DNA of 64,000 bases from Anaeromyces robustus (lineage: Eukaryota > Neocallimastigomycota > Neocallimastigomycetes > Neocallimastigales > Neocallimastigaceae), in the NCBI GenBank assembly GCA_002104895.1, contig MCFG01000103.1, positions 76,001 to 140,000 of the forward strand, read 5' to 3'. Position 1 is the stretch's first letter; each line of letters starts with the position of its first letter. The position numbers were made by a program, and so were the translations under genes. This document shows positions 47,712 to 60,859 of this stretch, piece after piece. The notes under the pieces are model-generated. The model was not told where the DNA came from. It did not search any database and saw only the letters and a list, made by a program, of their open reading frames with translations.

Positions 47712-48216
47712 TTATTCTTGGTTTTGATGTTTATTTAAATAATTTTGTTTTGCTATTTCCTTAGCACTGTTAGTAACTTGAGCATAATGAACTACATATG
47801 TGGTTGGGGTTAATTCATAATAAGCATCAGCTAAATTTTTTAAATTAAAAATATATAATTATATTGTTATTATTATGAATTATAATATATTATTTTATAA
47901 TAATTAGATTAAAATAATAATACTAACTTAATGGAAGTTCAGCATATTCTGTATTTCCAATGTAATAATTTGGTGCTTCTGATTCAATACTATAATAAGA
48001 TTGATCTTTTCCTTCACCAAAAACAGTATATATTAAATCAGGATCACCTAATAACTTATTGACTCTAATTTCTTCCATTTCTTCTTGGGCGTCTTGTTGA
48101 ATAATAGCTCCGTCAATTTCTGTTACCTTTTCAAAGTCTTTTGTACTGTACCTAACCTCTTCATAAGAATTACTATAATATTTATAAAATAAAATTATAA
48201 TAATAAGAATTATTAG

Positions 48217-48270
<54 letters not shown>

Positions 48271-49807
48271 TAAATATTGATAAGACTTACGTTACTCTTT
48301 TAAGCAACCAGTTAGCAATATTAATAGCACTTCTACCTAAGTTTTGTTTCATAACATAATATTGTCTCTTCTTTCCATTTTTAGAGGCTGGATAGAGAAC
48401 AATTGTTGGATATTCTACAATTTATTATAATAATCAAAATATACATTAGAAAAGATATTAACAATTATTATTATTATTATTATTATTATTTTATTATTAT
48501 TATTTATTTTTTTATGCTATTATTATAATTTTTATTTTTTTCTTTTATTCCTCTTTTATATCTAATAAATAATAACTTTTATTTTAAAATTTACCTTGTA
48601 AATTTCTCCATGGGGAAGATGGTGGTATATTTTGATTTTCGGCTTCAAATTCACCAACTGTTAATTTATGACGTTGATCGATATATCTTTTTGCTAAATC
48701 TTGAAATGATTTCATTACCTTAGATAATATTAATATATATGTATAATTATATTTAATATCTAGTTTTTCTAATTTATTAAATTATTATTATTTCAATAAT
48801 AAAAAAACATTTTATATATTTACTTGTTGAGAATATGGACAATCGGCTTTGTAATATAAAACAATTACATCATTATTTTCATTAAGAACAACACTATCAT
48901 AAATATTTGGTCTAATTTCAGTAACATATTCATTAAATTCCCAATTCATTTCCTCTCTTCTCCATAAAAATTGTGGATCCATTATGGCTGCTTTATAAGC
49001 ATCAACGAAGTATGAAATATTTTCAAAGTTAGTTTCATCTTCATCACTTAATATATCAAATTGTCGATAGAAGGATTGGACGTTTTTAGTAACAATGATA
49101 AATTTTCCTCTTAATTCTGGCATATTAATATTTAATGAATTTTGGTCTAAATTAATATATTTTACATTCAATTCTTGGAAGTATTTTATAGCTAATTGTT
49201 GTAAAAGATCAAATTTATTCTTTTTATCTTCTTCATCAATGTAGAAATAAAGTAAATTGTCAAAATTATAATTTTCTATAAGTGCTAATTCATCAACATA
49301 TGGTTTTAAGGCTTTTAAACATAATTCTCTTAAATCATACATAGCTGTACTTTGGACCTTATCAAAAGGGATTGGATAACCATTACCTTGTTTGAAAATA
49401 ATTAATCCTGGATTATTAATTTGAATATTAAGTTTTTCAGTAGCCCATTGATTACTGTTTGGATCAGTAGTAATAATATAATTCAAACGTTCATGTTCTT
49501 TTAAAGAACGTGCAACACCTTCAATAAATGGTGCTTCTTTAGCATCAAGATTATCAAAGAATGCTACAATAGCGATTTCATTTGTATCAACAAAATTTTT
49601 AAGTTCCTCAGCATTAAAATATTTAACAAAATTATCAGAGACTGTTTCGGCAGGTTCTTCAACTGCTTGAGTTTCACTATCAAATTCTGTAACGGTGATT
49701 TTTTCTTTTACAGTAACAACATTATTTTCTTTATTTTCTTCTACAGATGCTGTAATCTGTAAGATAAAGAAAAAAGTTAAAATAAGAATATAATATAGTT
49801 TATTCAT
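47712..49807 (-). CDS. PDI-like ER protein with single-Cys CxxS site
   Basis: Five exons on the minus strand: 48824-49807, 48595-48718, 48291-48414, 47938 (more exactly 47928)-48172 and 47712-47830. The product is 531 residues. A signal peptide (about 1-20) leads to two thioredoxin-fold domains without active sites (about 60-170 and 170-285; PGLIIFKQGN includes the cis-Pro region). The last domain (about 295-430) has VIVLYYKADCPYSQQ where PDIs have a WCGHC site, followed by EYPTIVLYP with the expected cis-Pro. Only the first cysteine remains. Such a domain could hold mixed disulfides or bind clients but should not oxidise like normal PDI. The C-terminal ~120 residues are acidic and unmatched. 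The end, KHQNQE, is not a KDEL/HDEL signal. Intron 3 contains a TAA array. Confidence 0.82.
48216..48268. repeat. (TAA)n in an intron of the PDI-like gene
   Basis: Trinucleotide array between exons 3 and 4. Confidence 0.9.
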
Positions 49808-50491
49808 TTTTTAAAATTCTTTTTTTTTTTTTTCTCTTTATTCAATTTTTTCTATTTGTTATTATATTTTTTTTAATTTAGTTTTTTTTTTATAGTTATT
49901 ATTTGTTATATTTTGTACTTAGTTTTAATTGTTTTGCATAAATTATTATTTTTTTATATATTTAAATTTAAATATAGTTATATATTTAACTAAAGAAAAA
50001 GAATTTTATCTTTTTATTTAAATATTAAATATATTTTTATTGTTTTTATTATATTTTATTATTATTATTATTATTATTGTTAATATTAATAGAAAAAAAA
50101 ACCAGTTTTTTTATATTAATTTACTATTATTAAAAAAAAGTACAAACGAAAAATAGTTAACATTTATAATATTAAATATTATATATTATATATTTTATAT
50201 TATATAATTAAATTATAAATTATATATTAAATCTTTTTATTTTACTTTTTCCCTTTTTATGATATTATTCTGTTTTATTATTTTATTCTTTTGTTATTTT
50301 ATTAACTAATAATATTTTATTATTATATGATAATAAAATATTAAAATTAATATATTTAAATTTTAAAGATTCGAAAATACAAAATATGAAAAAAAATTGT
50401 TTTAAAAGATAATCTTTTTTATTTAATTGTATTGTATAATTTAATATTACCTTTTGTGTATATTAATGGTAATAAGATTATAATAATAAGA

Positions 50492-50493
<2 letters not shown>

Positions 50494-50574
<81 letters not shown>
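50494..50574. repeat. (TAA)n microsatellite
   Basis: About 80 bases of TAA units. Confidence 0.92.
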
Positions 50575-50575
<1 letters not shown>

Positions 50576-51363
50576 GTAAATATGAAAATAAATGGAACAT
50601 GAAATAAATATATATTTTAATAATAAATAAAGTTTTATGTATAAATTAAATATGATGTTATATTATTGAATAATAAATCGTAAATAATCATTAAAAAACT
50701 TTGAATTAATAAATATAATATCAATATATTTTAATTATATATTAATTATGATTTTAATATTAATTACTATTAATAATGAAAATAATTTGTTAATAAAATT
50801 ATTTATTTAATTATAATTAATGATTTAATTATTTATGCAATAGTATCAAAAACTATATATGTACATACTATTCATATATATAGTATCATGTAACATTGTT
50901 GAATAGTTTTATAGTAGTAGTAAATAACAGTAGTATGTAAATGAAATATATATAATGATAGTTTATAATAATTTAAAAGTCTATACTATTGTATTTTTTT
51001 TTTTGTCATTATAGATTGTTACAATGTTTTATATTAACATTACACAACAACACATTTCACATTCCACATTACACATACATCATAAAAAAGTAAGATTTAA
51101 TATATACTATTATATATTACTAATATATTTTATTATATTCATCAATACATTATGAATATATTCATAACTTTTTGTTTATTATTATCTTTTTTAATTTGGT
51201 GTTTATATATTATTTATAATTAAAGGATTAATACTATTTTATAAAACTATTTTATAAAACTATTTTAACCAATCATCTAATAAATATTTATTATAATCAA
51301 TTTAATATTTACAAATTTTCCAATTACAATAATATTTATCAATTAATATATAACTATATTATA

Positions 51364-51535
<172 letters not shown>

Positions 51536-52113
51536 TACTATTAATAATTTAAAATTAAAAAAAAAAATCCAATAATTTACACTTTAGAAATATAACGTTA
51601 TTAAGAATAATTTTAAAGATTAATTATTTCGTTTAGAGTATACTTTTAAAAATAATAATACTAAAATAATAATTATTATAATTTAACAATCATACTAAAA
51701 TAATAATTTTTTTTTTTGTGAATAATTTATATTTATTTTTTTTAATTATCGAGAAAGAAAATTCATTATGAATCATAATTTTATATATATTTTTATTTAA
51801 TAAGAAGAGAAAGATTAATTAACTTTAAATAAGTTTAAAAATATTGTATCATAAAACCAGCAATATTCTTTTGAAACAAATTTCAAGAACTTTCTAAAAA
51901 TTTTCAATATAAAATTTATAAATAAAATTAAATATGTATTTATGTATATATACATAGTATTATTATTAGTTTATTATTATACTAATTAGATGAAAATTTA
52001 TTATTTATAATGAAATAATTACACCATTAATATTAATTTATACAGTTCTTTTTTATATTTTATTTATTAATAATAATATTATTGTTTACTTAATTTTAAA
52101 TTATATCCAATAA

Positions 52114-54415
52114 TTAGTTCATTTTTAAATCGTCTTTTTGACTATTAATATTACTTTTTGAACTATTAAGTGATTCATCAATATTTAAATTACTGTCACT
52201 TCTTACAATACAATATTCATTGTCAGTATCATTAATTCTTGATTCTCTATAATTTAAAGTGTTATATAATGAAAAATTTAAAGTATTGAAATTACTACCA
52301 TTTTCAAATCCATCTAGAGTATTTCTATTAATATTTATTTTCTTTTTATTTTTTTCATCTTCATTATTACTATTTAATTTTTCATTATAGTCTGAATTAT
52401 TATTTTTAAGATTATATTCAGATATATCAATTACATTCTCATTAATTTTAACATTATATTCAGATAATTGATTAATATTTAATGATTGATCTATATATCG
52501 TTCTTTAATTTCTTTTCCAAATGTTTTTTCAGAATCATCAATATTAATTTGAGTTGCACCTCTATCATTATTACCATTATCATTTTGATGAACATTTTTT
52601 TCCATTATTAATTTATTGCTTTTTTGAATTTGATCCATTGTGTTTTCATGCTGTATCAATGATTCTTTTTTCTTTTCATTAGGTTCTGTTAATGGTTCTA
52701 GTTTAAGTTTCTGGTTAATATTGTCTATATTTATTACGTCATATCTAATGGAAGGACGAACACTATCTGATTTTAAATGAATTTTCATATTGAGTTCTAT
52801 ATCTGAATATATACTATTGCTTCTAGATTTAGTGCTACTACTACTAAAGCTTTTAAGACTATTATTTAATTTAACTACAATAAAATAAAAATACATATAT
52901 ATATTTATATATAATTTCATTATTAATATAATTTTAATTTACATATATTAATAATCATCATACTATGATCTTTTAATCCATGTCCATAATTAAGGTAACA
53001 TAAAATTAAATTCAACATAGTCAATACTCCCAGTATTAGACATATGACAGCTAATATATATATATATATAAGCAAATATTACTATATTAATTTTCAGAAT
53101 TATATAATAAAACTTAAAATGCTTACTAAAAAATGTCATATATATAAGAGATCCTGCATAATTTTCTTTCTTAACTGTGTACATTCTTATTAATTTAAAT
53201 GAAAAGTAAAAAATTTCTAATACAAAACATATTAATAAAAAATATGTTAAATTTTTAGGTTCCTCTTTTACCTTTTATAGATATAAAATTTATTTATATG
53301 TTATTTGCATTATTAATCATATAAATTTTAGAAATAAAAATTATTTTAATTAAAAATTATATACTTATTAAATATTTTTTAAAACTATAATATTAATTTT
53401 ATTAAAATATATATAATTGAAATCTTACATATGTAATAGATATATATAATAAAATTAGAGAAAAAAAAATTAACCCGACAGTAATCCATTTTTCAGGATC
53501 AGAATTTCTCAAAATTAAAAATATCATTTGTACTGAATAAGAAACGAAAAAGAAAAAATCATATTTTATCAAAGTAATAAAAATTTCATAAATTCTAAAT
53601 ATTTCTTATATATATATATATATAATAAATATTAAGTAGTACGAATTTATTAGAGAAAATTTTCCAAATATAAAAAAAAATTTTATTTATTGTGTTTATA
53701 AAAGTAATAGAATTACTTCTTAATTTTGGATCTGCCCCGATAGATTTGTAAATTGACCATCCAAATTCAATGTATAATTTATATGTTAAAAAAATATGAA
53801 ATAGAGAATAAATAATACTAAAAACTGGTATAATAAAACAAAAAATTTTAATTCTGTTATAACAACTGTCTGTTAAATATTTGTATAATTGAAATGCTTG
53901 AATGAATGTATAACAGCAAATACAAATATAATTAATTGATGACCCAATAATTTCTATATTATTATTATGATATAGCTTATATAGTTTTATTTATATATAT
54001 ATGTTACTTATTAAATATAAATAAATTTATAATTAAATTTATAATTATATATTTACTGCATCATATGATATATATATGTGAAATAATTGTGATGTAATGA
54101 ATATAAATAAATATAAAGGTATTGGTGCCACATTTTTTGCATATTCTGAATCCATTGATTCATTATAATAGCATTTATCTTTTAAAGTTCTAGATACCAA
54201 TACGCCTTCTAAAATAATAATAATTGCTGCTGAAAGCAACACACTCCATGCAGTAAATACAGCATATTTCCCCGAATTAGTCTAATTTCAAAAATCGATG
54301 ATATAACAGTTCAAGTATATAAAATAAATAAATTATTTTATATTGATTTAAATATCTTAAAATTTATTATAAATATTTATTTTCCTACCAAATTTTTCAA
54401 ATATATTTTTCTCAT
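52114..54415 (-). CDS. Polytopic membrane protein, UPF0658-like
   Basis: Seven exons on the minus strand: 54389-54415, 54057-54281, 53717-53975, 53429-53604, 53127-53271, 52943-53050 and 52114-52874. All phases match, giving 566 residues. The first ~310 residues hold seven or eight hydrophobic helices. The last is followed by CYLNYGHGLKDH, which resembles the NFGKGL motif after the final helix of fungal UPF0658 Golgi membrane proteins. The ~255-residue C-terminal tail is hydrophilic, Asn/Ser-rich and probably cytosolic, with a serine run near its start. The first exon encodes only MRKIYLKNL and is the least certain. For exons 3, 4 and 6 I chose the AG that restores the frame rather than the nearest one. 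A GPCR-like protein is the alternative. Transport or signalling function is unknown. Confidence 0.72.
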
Positions 54416-55238
54416 ATAAATTTTTTTCTTAATTATTTTATCCTTTTTATATCAATGAATATATTTTTTAAAATAATAATTATATATATTATAATAATAA
54501 AACAATAAGAGTAAAATTATAAAATATATGTTTTAAACTGATTAAAATAATACAAATTTTAAAAAAAGTTATAGGATTATTTAACAATAAAATATATGAA
54601 TGATTTATTATATCATATAAAATATATATTTCAAAAATTATTATAATTAGTATATATAATTATATAAATAGAGTATTTAAATATCTACAATAAATATTAG
54701 TATAATAATACATAGTATTACATTATATGAAAAAATTTATATAAAATATTCAATTATTAAATTATTAAATAGTTTGTTATTAATTAATTATACTTTCTAT
54801 TATACTTTAAGTACTAAATAGTTAATTATAAAAAATTTTCCATTGTTAAAATTAAAAAATAATTAAAATAACTATCATTTAATATTAAAAAATTTTTATT
54901 ATTTATTTATATATTTATTTATTTTTGTAATTAATTATACTTAAATTATTTATTTTTTATTTATTTATATATTTATTATTAACTGTATAAAAAAAATTTA
55001 TATATATAAAAAAAACAAATACATTTAAATACATTATTTAATAACAAATATACTGTAATATTTAATATATGATACTATATAAATAAACTGTAATATGATT
55101 GGCCAATTTTTTGAAATGATTGGTTATTATTCATTCTTGCACTAGTTTGTTTTTTTTTTTTCAAAAAATTAAAAACTAATTATTATTACGAAAAATTTTT
55201 GTTCCCTCTTGCATAATATAATCAAATATTAGATTAAC
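54416..55238 (+). promoter_or_regulatory. Divergent promoter region with CCAAT boxes
   Basis: Lies between the minus-strand membrane-protein gene and ribosomal P1. A palindromic ATTGGCCAAT (55098-55107) and ATTGG (55119-55123) sit about 115-140 bases before the P1 start. Read on the minus strand, the second is within ATAACCAATCAT, the motif also found before the snoRNA cluster. The rest is AT-only DNA. A pyrimidine-rich TTCCCTCTTGC lies about 30 bases before the ATG. Confidence 0.6.
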
Positions 55239-56131
55239 ATGTCCACTCAAGAAACTGCTCTTGTTTACGCTGCTTTAATTTGCCAAGACTCTGACGTCGA
55301 AATTACTGTATGTTTAATTTAATTATTTTAAATCTAAGTTTTTTTTATAATTATTCATTTAAAAAATATAAATTTAATAAAATTGGATATATAATTATTA
55401 ATCGGATCATCAGTAAATAAATAATTCAGTAAAAATGAAAATATTCAAAATTCTTAATTAAATATTTCAATATATGTATAAAAATGTGTTAATTTTTGAT
55501 GTTATTAATATACAGAATATGTTATCAAACAATAAATATATTCAATATTTTAAATAATCAATAATTAAAGAAACAGAAATTTCTTATACAAGAAAGTAAT
55601 CAATTTGAGAATAAATAATTAATATATAAAATAAATTTTATATAAATATAAATAGGCTCAAAACCTCTCCAACCTTCTTAAGGCTGCCAATGTCGAAGTT
55701 AACGATGTTTACTCCAATGTCTTCGCCAAGGCCTTAAACGGTGCTGATGTTGCTGGTTTCATTGAAAAGCTCTCTGTTGGTAAGTGACAAAAAAGGATCT
55801 TTTAATTTTTTTTCTATATAAATAATTGATTTTATTATAAATAATATTAAAAATATATAATATAATAATATTATTGAACTATTAAAAACAATAGCTGCTC
55901 CAGCCGCTGGTGCCGCCGCTCCAGCTGCTGCTGGTGGTGCTGAAGCCCCAGCTGAAGAAGCTAAACAAGAAGAAGAAGAAGAAGAAGAATCCGACAGTGA
56001 CATGGGTTTCGGTAAGTCTATACGAACATAAATAATAAAATATAATCTTTATTTTTGAAAAATTTTTAAAAAATATTTTTTATTAACTTTTTTAAATAAT
56101 TTATATAATTACAATAGGTCTTTTCGATTAG
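55239..56131 (+). CDS. RPP1: 60S acidic ribosomal protein P1
   Basis: Four exons: 55239-55307, 55656-55779, 55895-56011 and 56118-56131, giving 107 residues, the usual length. The N-terminal dimerisation domain starts MSTQETALVYAALICQDS. An Ala/Pro/Gly hinge and a Glu-rich segment follow, then the invariant end SDSDMGFGLFD. P1 pairs with P2 on the ribosomal stalk via P0 and recruits elongation factors; the C-terminal peptide makes that contact, and the serine is a CK2-type site. The start resembles P1 rather than P2. The last exon has only 14 bases, encoding GLFD. Codons are far richer in C and G third bases (GCC, CTC, AAG, TTC) than in neighbouring genes, as expected for very high expression. 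Confidence 0.97.
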
Positions 56132-56383
56132 ATTATTTAAATAAATTAAATTTTAATAGAAAAATAATCAAATCAATAAAATACAAAAACATAATCGAAA
56201 CAAAAATAATTAATTGTGTGAAAATATGAAATGATTTTTTTTTTATTTTAAAATTTATTTAAAATTTGATAAGGATTTATACATTTAATTAAAAAAGGAA
56301 AAAGGAGAAATAATTATAAAAAGTATAATGAAACGAGGAAAATATTCTAATATTTTTTAAAAAAGAAATGAAAAGTTTAATTT

Positions 56384-57249
56384 TTAAATAATTGATTCAC
56401 CCTCTTTCAAGAAACTTTTATCATTTGTTTTAGAAAGCACAAATATTACAATAACTGCAGAAATAATAGCAACAATCATAAGAAAAAATAATGAAAGGAA
56501 TAGTTTATCTTTTTGTAAATTTCTAAAGTTAAATATATATTTAGAAATGAAAATGAAAAAAATATTATTAGTTTATTTAAAAAAAAAAAAAAAAAAAAAG
56601 AAAAAAAAAATAATATATATATTTTTAAATAATTAAATAATGAAGTTAATTGTTTTATTGTTGAAAACATTTATTATTTTGAAATATTTTATATATTTAA
56701 TAATTAAATTTTTGAATAATTGATGTATTAGTTGATTAATTAGAAATTTAATGCCTCTATCTTAAATTGTTGACATGTGTTATATATATATATTTTTAAT
56801 AATTAAATAATGAAGATGATTATTTTATCGTTTAAAACATTTATTATTTTGAAATATTTTAATATATTTTTTTAATAATTAAATTTTTAAATAATTGATG
56901 TATTAGTTGATTAATTAAAAGTTTAATACTTTTATCTTATTATTGAAATATATGTTTTATTCTTTTAACATTTTAATTATTTAATAAATGATATATAGTT
57001 GACTATATAGATATTTTGTACACTTTGTTTTTAAATAATATATAATTATTAAAGAAATTATTTTTTTTTTATTATTTTATTATTTTGATATGTACTAAAT
57101 AATTACCTCAAAATAATACGTAATTGAACGTCAGCTCTTTTTAAGTTACTTTCTATTAATTCAGCATTTCCTTCTATATTTGTTAATTGTTCAGTTTGCA
57201 TTTGTAAATCAATCCCTACCTCAGTTCCAATCTTTTATTTTATTTCAAT

Positions 57250-57296
<47 letters not shown>

Positions 57297-58078
57297 TTGT
57301 TGTTGTTTAATATATGAATATATGAATATATATTATATATATTAATTAATAAATTTATGTAGTATTAAAATATAGTATGTAAAAATAATTATTAATACCC
57401 CAATATTAATATCAATAATTAATAATAATAAAACTATTAATTATTGTTTAATTTATATATATATGTACATACCATAATTATATTATCAACTACTTGTTTT
57501 GTTCTAGCAGCAGATTCTTTTGATTCTTGTTGAATATTTTTTGCAGCAGTTGTCATATCTTTTGATGTAATAACAGCTATAATTCAATGAAAAAAAAAAA
57601 ACAAAAAAAAAGTTCAATAATTTTTTTTTATAAAAAAAAAAAAAAAAAACTATTATATTTTTTAATTTTTTATTTTTAAATAAAAAAAGAATTATGATTT
57701 AGTTACTATTTTTTGATATAGTTGGTGTTTCTGCTTCAGCATCTAAAAGTTGTTGTTGTAATGATGTTTGCTGCACTTCAAAATTATCAATGATCTAATT
57801 TTTTATTTATATATTAGTTTTAAAAAAATTATTTTTTTAAAAAAAAAAAAAAGATTATTGTTAACAACAGATGATTATGGTAATAATAATTGTTATTATT
57901 ATTTTAAGATTATAATATATTCATTATACTTGTTGCCATTTTGAAGCTTCAAGTTTTGATGATAAATCATTAATTTCATGTAACATACTTCTACGAATTA
58001 CGCCAACTCGTTGAAGTCTCTGCTTGAAATATCTACATCTCTAATTATATATATATAAGAAGAGATAGATAATAATTG

Positions 58079-58128
<50 letters not shown>

Positions 58129-58298
58129 TAATTAATAATAATAGTTAATAATAATAAAAATAGTAACCATTTATTTCAAATAAAAATGATTAATAAAATA
58201 ATAAATAATATTATTCAAGCATTAAATAGAATATCCATATTTTTTTTATAATATTGATATTATCTTTTAAACCTTTCTATATAATAATCATTAATATT

Positions 58299-58330
<32 letters not shown>

Positions 58331-59550
58331 ACTCTTTTCTGGTATTTTTCGAATATAATTTTTTTCTTTCTTTTTTTATAATGAACATTTAAATATAAAA
58401 TTTTTATTTGTATTTATATATTCATTTGTTATTAATTAATAAATCATTCGAATTTAATAGTTATCAATTTATATTAGTTATACATTTATATATTTTTTAA
58501 TTATAAATAATCTATATTTTCAAATACATTTTTAGATTTTTTATTTAGTTATTGTAAAAATTGATGAAGTGTCATGAAGATAGCATATTATTATTATTCA
58601 ATTTTTATTTGATTTCATGTTTATTTGATATTGGTACATATTTATTCTTTGTCAAATGTTATTTAAATGGTTTCACTCATTATTTTAAAATTATTATATT
58701 TTATTCCCTTTCACTCATTATTTTAAAATTATTATGTTTTATTCCCTTTCACTTATTATTTTAAAATTATTATATTTAATTCCCTAAGCACATATATTAA
58801 TGACTCAACTATTGTTAATCTTATTAATATTATAGATCCAAAATTTTTTTATCATTAATTTTTATTATATCTAATAACTTTTTTATTCATTTCTTAATAA
58901 TCTGAAGAATTTTTTCTTATTATATCGATAAATACTATTTATTTCATTTATATAAGTTGTAGATAAAATAATAATTATAATCATTGTATTATTTTATTTT
59001 AATTTCTCATTTATTAGTTATAATATACTTAATTCACTATATCCTTTTATAATTCAATTAAAAAATTATTAAAATAATCTTTTAATTAAGCAATATAAAA
59101 AGAAAGAGTAAATAAAAAAAAAAATAAAATCAAAAATCTAGATATTTAACAAATTACTTCAATTCTTTCTGTTCCACTTGTTATTTTTGGTAATTCTGAT
59201 AATAAACCATTTCTAACTTCCTCAAAAATATCTTCGATTTGTTCCTTAAAGTCATCAAGCAAATCTTCATTATATTTTTTTTTAATTATAAAAAAAGATA
59301 AATCATTCACAATAAATAATATATATATGTATAATAAACAATATTCAATAATCGATTAATTTATAAATATTAATTTGAAATTAATTTATCATAGTTCTTT
59401 TTTTTATATATCATATTCAAATAATATAATATTATATAAAAAAATTTTAAATAGTATTTTCTTCAATAATTAATTTAAATGTTCTTTATAATATATAATA
59501 TTTCTATTTCTATTTTTTTTTAAATATATATAAAAAAAAATACCTGTCAT
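56384..59550 (-). CDS. NPSN-like Qb-SNARE
   Basis: Seven exons on the minus strand: 59544-59550, 59158-59264, 57930-58040, 57707-57794, 57473-57576, 57107-57231 and 56384-56522. All phases match, giving 226 residues. An N-terminal helical domain (about 5-95) precedes ESAARTKQVVDNIIMIGTE and the SNARE helix (about 125-180), with Q151 in LQMQTEQL as the likely zero-layer glutamine. LQKDKLFL leads into one membrane helix (about 188-210) and a 16-residue tail. The run SKQVV-x-GT-x-LxxQTEQ-x-RxLxxDK matches novel plant SNARE (NPSN) proteins better than Vti1, Bos1 or Sec20. It would contribute the Qb helix in vesicle fusion. The first exon is just ATGACAG. Intron 2 is 1.1 kb, so an extra small exon cannot be excluded. 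Confidence 0.8.
57241..57298. repeat. (TTTA)n in SNARE intron
   Basis: About 58 bases of TTTA units directly after exon 6 on the plus strand, inside the intron between exons 5 and 6. Confidence 0.9.
58078..58131. repeat. (TAA)n in SNARE intron 2
   Basis: Trinucleotide array inside the 1.1-kb intron. Confidence 0.9.
58671..58784. repeat. Three 38-bp tandem units in SNARE intron 2
   Basis: Units start TTTCACT at 58671, 58709 and 58747 and contain TTTTAAAATTATTAT and TTCCC. They are nearly identical and explain the size of the intron in part. Confidence 0.85.
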
Positions 59551-60053
59551 TTTTATATTTATATTTTTTATAGATTATAAAATGGGTAAAGTATATTTAA
59601 TATATAAAAGGAAAAAAAATTTAAAATGTTTTTGGTAAATTTTATTATCGTATATTTTCATAGTAATTAAGAATATACTAAAAAAAAATTATTTTATTAT
59701 TGTCACAATAAATTTTTTATTTAATTATTCAATTTTTATTTATATATTTAGTTATTATTATTATTAAACCATATTTACTACTATAATACTATTGTTAGTA
59801 GTAGAAGCAATAGTATATTATATAATATTATTATTTTTCTGTTTATATATAAGTAATAAAAAGGTTATGTTATTTAATCAAAAATTTTAAAAATAAAATA
59901 AAAATATAACATTTCAAACTTTATTATTTTAAAAATTTAAATATAAAGTAAATAACCAATAATAAATAGTAAATAATAAACATTTCAATAATAATTATTA
60001 TATTTCAATATTATAACATAATATAATCTAATTAAGAGATTATGTTATGTTAT

Positions 60054-60125
<72 letters not shown>

Positions 60126-60459
60126 TAAAATTAATACTATTTCATTAATATATTATATTTATTAATATATATAACAATATAATTTAATAATACTATTGCC
60201 TCTTTAGTGATGAGAAAGAATAAACACAAAAAAAAAAAAAATAAAATAAAATTAAAAGCTTATATATATATGGAAGTTTTATTTTTATTTATATTAGACC
60301 TAGAATTAATATTTAATTGGTAAAATCATAGTTTACATAAATTAAAAAAATAAATTATATAATATGACAATTTCAAGAATATTTAAAAATAATATTCTTT
60401 TTGGTTCATTAGTTAATTATATTTATAGATTCAAAACTACTATAAAATAATTTAAATAG
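59551..60459. other. Upstream region of SNARE gene
   Basis: AT-rich DNA with a (TTTA)n array at 60054-60124 and one AATAACCAATAAT near 59950, about 400 bases before the SNARE start. No other gene is seen. Confidence 0.5.
60054..60124. repeat. (TTTA)n microsatellite
   Basis: About 70 bases of TTTA units. Confidence 0.92.
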
Positions 60460-60775
60460 ATATAATTATATTATTATGATATTTTAAATTGTAGAATTAT
60501 ATATCATGATAATATATTATAAAATAAAAAAAAAGGAAATATAATTATATTATTATGATATTTTAAATTGTAGAATTATATATCATGATAATATATTATA
60601 AAATAAAAAAAAAGGAAATATAATTATATTATTATGATATTTTAAATTGTAGAATTATATATCATGATAATATATTATAAAATAAAAAAAAAGGAAATAT
60701 AATTATATTATTATGATATTTTAAATTGTAGAATTATATATCATGATAATATATTATAAAATAAAAAAAAAGGAA
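60460..60775. repeat. Four identical 79-bp tandem repeats
   Basis: The phrase GTAGAATTATATATCATGAT recurs at exactly 79-base steps (60491, 60570, 60649, 60728). Each unit has an inverted pair, ATATTATTATGATAT and ATATCATGATAATAT, so each can fold into a hairpin. Identity between copies indicates very recent amplification, or a possible assembly artefact. Confidence 0.93.
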
Positions 60776-60859
60776 ATAAAGAAATTTACATGTGCATAAA
60801 ATAAACGTTTTAAATAAAGTGTCCACTAATAAATAAGAAAATTCCAATAATAATCATAA

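Noticed and set aside
55734-56003. Minus-strand Ser/Ala-rich frame
   Set aside because: Antisense of the Ala hinge and Glu tract of ribosomal P1.
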